Assembly: GCA_964353875.1 (NCBI GenBank)
Contig: CAYGXU010000162.1
Location: forward strand, 1-5,257
DNA: 5,257 nucleotides
Direction: 5' to 3'
From: MGNI01 sp964353875
Lineage (GTDB): Bacteria > Chloroflexota > Anaerolineae > Anaerolineales > E44-bin32
Both the position numbers and the translations under genes were made by a program. The notes under the pieces were generated by a model that saw only the letters and a list, made by a program, of their open reading frames with translations, had not been told where the DNA came from and made no database searches. Each line of letters begins with the position of its first letter. Position 1 is the first letter of the stretch. Positions 5,233 to 5,257 of this stretch are shown here, one piece after another.

Positions 5233-5257
5233 TAATCCCTCGTTGAACTGAGCCGAG

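Noticed and set aside
1..5257. CRISPR array, rRNA, tRNA, toxin-antitoxin or defence system
   Set aside because: No regularly spaced direct repeats, no tRNA cloverleaf and no motif of such systems was found on either strand.

Overview
The window looks like an accessory, partly decayed stretch of a bacterial chromosome, most likely from Chloroflexota (Anaerolineae-like). That guess rests on recognising the kinase sequence style (a PknB-type domain plus a large extracytoplasmic domain with the segments MATVFKAYHAALDRYVAIKV and TPQYISPEQAMAKKDLDEGT) and on the moderately GC-rich coding. It cannot be proven from 5 kb.

Layout from left to right. (1) 74-1019, + strand: a dead IS1182-family (DDE, DUF772-type) transposase with nonsense codons, a 25-nt insertion that shifts the frame, and a lost C-terminus. 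(2) 1020-1166: a short convergent gap with probable transposase debris and a hairpin. (3) 1167-3485, - strand: the one large intact gene, a 772-aa transmembrane Ser/Thr protein kinase. It has a complete cytoplasmic PknB-like catalytic domain, one membrane helix and two tandem extracytoplasmic beta-sandwich-type repeats, each with one pair of cysteines. (4) 3486-4011: its leader with a candidate promoter, a doubtful small membrane ORF, an 8-bp-arm inverted repeat, an orphan 3' coding fragment and a GC-rich block of potential hairpins. (5) 4012-4509, - strand: an SRPBCC (START/polyketide-cyclase-like) gene whose frame is intact but interrupted by two nonsense codons. (6) 4510-4914: non-coding, with a candidate sigma70 promoter for the SRPBCC gene and three consecutive hairpins next to (7) 4915-~5150, - strand: the C-terminal remnant of an IS110-family transposase that runs towards the right edge.

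Functionally, only the kinase is a credible working gene. It would sense something outside the cell through its duplicated C-terminal domain and phosphorylate cytoplasmic targets, but no substrate gene lies beside it. Everything around it is mobile-element debris or pseudogene, so the window reads as an orphan sensor kinase in a decaying insertion-rich neighbourhood. I do not see a convincing new multi-gene system. The features most worth checking are the duplicated Cys-paired sensor domain, the structured block at 3901-4008, the hairpins downstream of the IS110 remnant, and the double-stop SRPBCC gene.
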